Source: Chloroflexota bacterium (GTDB lineage: Bacteria; Chloroflexota; Anaerolineae; Anaerolineales; UBA11579). From it: a stretch of 7,273 nucleotides of DNA. The stretch is taken from assembly GCA_003486225.1 (NCBI GenBank), contig DNGN01000100.1:1-7273 (forward strand), read 5' to 3'. The notes beneath the pieces were generated by a model. That model saw nothing but the letters and a program-made list of their open reading frames with translations, was not told the origin of the DNA and did no database searches. How positions within the stretch are numbered: position 1 is the stretch's first letter; each line of letters opens with the position of its first letter. The translations under genes and the position numbers were made by a program. Below are positions 6,043 to 7,273 of this stretch, piece after piece.

Positions 6043-6077
6043 GTTTTAGGGAAAAGTTCCTTTTTTCGTTACCAAAA

Positions 6078-6110
6078 AGAAGACCGGTCAGGTTATCCTG
6101 ACCGGTCTGT
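6078..6110 (-). terminator. Intrinsic terminator downstream of dnaK
   Basis: AGACCGGTCAGG (6081-6092) pairs with CCTGACCGGTCT (6097-6108), a perfect 12-bp stem with a 4-nt loop. Read on the - strand, the stem is followed by TCTTTTTGG. It lies about 28 bp beyond the dnaK stop codon and insulates the AOR gene from heat-shock transcription. Confidence 0.9.
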
Positions 6111-6136
6111 TATGAAAAAGGAGTTTTGAGGGAAGG

Positions 6137-7273
6137 TTAGTTCTCGGTAAATTCGCCTTCCAAGACTTCACCTTCTTCATCCGTATCTTTTGGTCGGCTG
6201 CCGTTGCCAGAAGGCTGGCCGCCATAGTTGGGGAAGTCGGCCCCTGGCATGCCTCCCGGAGCGCCGGCTGGCTGCCCTTCCTGGGCATACAGCTGTTGGC
6301 TGAGAGCATGGAAGGCATTCTGCAAGGTCTCGGTCTGTTTCTTGATGCGGTTGAGGTCGTCGCTCTGAGCCGCCTCGCGCAGGGAGTTGATCTCAGCTTC
6401 GATATTGCTCTTTTCGTTTGCCGGGACTTTATCTCCAAGATCTTTGAGGGTCTTTTCTGTCTGGTAGGCCAGGCTGTCGGCGTTGTTCTTGGCGTTGATC
6501 AGCTCGCGGCGTTTCTCATCTTCGGCCTTATTTTGCTGGGCTTGCTTGACCATCTGGTCGATATCGTTTTCGCTCAGGTTGGTGCTGGCCGTAATGGTGA
6601 TCTTCTGTTCTTTGCCGGTGGCTTTATCCTTGGCGGTGACATTCAGGATACCGTTGGCGTCGATGTCGAAGGTGACCTCAACCTGCGGGATGCCGCGTGG
6701 TGCTGGTGGGATGCCTTCCAGCCGGAAGCGGCCCAGGCTCATGTTGTCATTGGCCATGGTGCGTTCACCTTGCAGGATGTGGATATCCACTGCGGTTTGG
6801 TTGTCTGCGGCGGTTGAAAAGACCTCATTTTTACGCACCGGAATGGTGGTGTTGCGTTCGATCATGGGGGTCATGACTGCGCCGAGGGTTTCGATGCCCA
6901 GGGTCAGTGGGGTGACATCCAGAAGCAGAACGTCCTTCACTTCTCCGCCCAATACGCCAGCCTGAATTGCCGCACCTACTGCGACAACTTCGTCGGGATT
7001 GACGCCTTTGTGTGGGGCTTTTCCAGTGAGTTTTTCCACCAGTTGCTGCACCATCGGCATGCGGGTAGAACCGCCCACCAAAACCACCTCATCTAGATCT
7101 GATGCGGAGAGTCCAGCATCTTTCAGAGCGGCATTGAAGGGTGTTTCAGCGCGCTTGAGCAGGTCTTCGGTGATCTGTTCAAATTTTGCCCGGCTGAGCT
7201 TCATCACGAGATGTTTGGGGCCGCTGGCATCGGCGGTCACATACGGCAGGTTTACCTCTGTTTCCATGACGGT
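6137..7273 (-). CDS. dnaK: Molecular chaperone DnaK (Hsp70), C-terminal part
   Basis: The frame runs off the right edge; about 378 codons are visible, beginning [20 protein letters not shown], which corresponds to about residue 270 of a full Hsp70. Visible parts are the end of the ATPase domain with [12 protein letters not shown], the interdomain linker [14 protein letters not shown], the substrate-binding beta domain ([50 protein letters not shown]), a charged helical lid rich in Lys, Glu and Gln, and a Gly/Pro-rich tail ending in an acidic stretch ([13 protein letters not shown]). DnaK refolds proteins with DnaJ and GrpE using ATP. The internal ATG at 7267 is not the start, since the frame stays open through the edge and the whole ATP-binding N-terminus is expected beyond it. 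No truncation within the window is seen. Confidence 0.98.
   Translation of the reverse strand, partial: TVMETEVNLPYVTADASGPKHLVMKLSRAKFEQITEDLLKRAETPFNAALKDAGLSASDLDEVVLVGGSTRMPMVQQLVEKLTGKAPHKGVNPDEVVAVGAAIQAGVLGGEVKDVLLLDVTPLTLGIETLGAVMTPMIERNTTIPVRKNEVFSTAADNQTAVDIHILQGERTMANDNMSLGRFRLEGIPPAPRGIPQVEVTFDIDANGILNVTAKDKATGKEQKITITASTNLSENDIDQMVKQAQQNKAEDEKRRELINAKNNADSLAYQTEKTLKDLGDKVPANEKSNIEAEINSLREAAQSDDLNRIKKQTETLQNAFHALSQQLYAQEGQPAGAPGGMPGADFPNYGGQPSGNGSRPKDTDEEGEVLEGEFTEN

Noticed and set aside
6296..6965. Hydrophobic open frames on + inside dnaK
   Set aside because: They are complements of the charged, coiled DnaK lid and substrate-binding domain, a known source of spurious hydrophobic frames.

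Overview
The window looks like a chromosomal segment from an anaerobic bacterium, most plausibly of the Chloroflexota (Anaerolineae-like). That placement is inferred from gene content and protein style, and no marker here settles it. The right two thirds carry a tungsten-enzyme locus: a radical SAM maturase, two MoaD/ThiS-type small proteins, and a tungsten aldehyde:ferredoxin oxidoreductase (AOR). The 3' part of dnaK follows at the right edge. The left third is visibly A+T-richer and holds less familiar genes.

Layout. Positions 1-158 hold a repeat copy with an 18-bp perfect palindrome, then a consensus sigma-70 promoter. This drives a two-gene operon on + (159-1074) for a six-helix membrane protein of unknown role and a small winged-helix regulator. 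About 300 bp without a recognisable gene follow. A small conserved-looking hypothetical gene lies on - (1379-1723). A roughly 400-bp divergent intergenic region carries the second repeat copy. Next on + come the maturase (2125-3387) and the two MoaD-like genes (3439-4051). A strong bidirectional hairpin terminator (4076-4110) separates them from the convergent AOR gene on - (4132-5958). AOR has its own promoter and is insulated from dnaK (-, 6137 to the edge) by a second terminator.

How it may work together. The maturase belongs by recognition to the radical SAM/SPASM group that accompanies tungsten AORs. MoaD-type proteins supply sulfur for pyranopterin synthesis, so the + operon plausibly makes or inserts the tungsto-bispyranopterin cofactor of the AOR encoded opposite. 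The most interesting signal is the repeat pair: a 16-bp identical block followed 26-27 bp later by the palindrome core TAGTGTACACTA, found only upstream of the regulator operon and upstream of the maturase operon. This suggests that the winged-helix protein regulates both itself and cofactor maturation. A second oddity is that the first MoaD-like protein has lost the terminal Gly-Gly and carries a 21-residue tail, while its neighbour keeps a Gly-Gly-Gly end.
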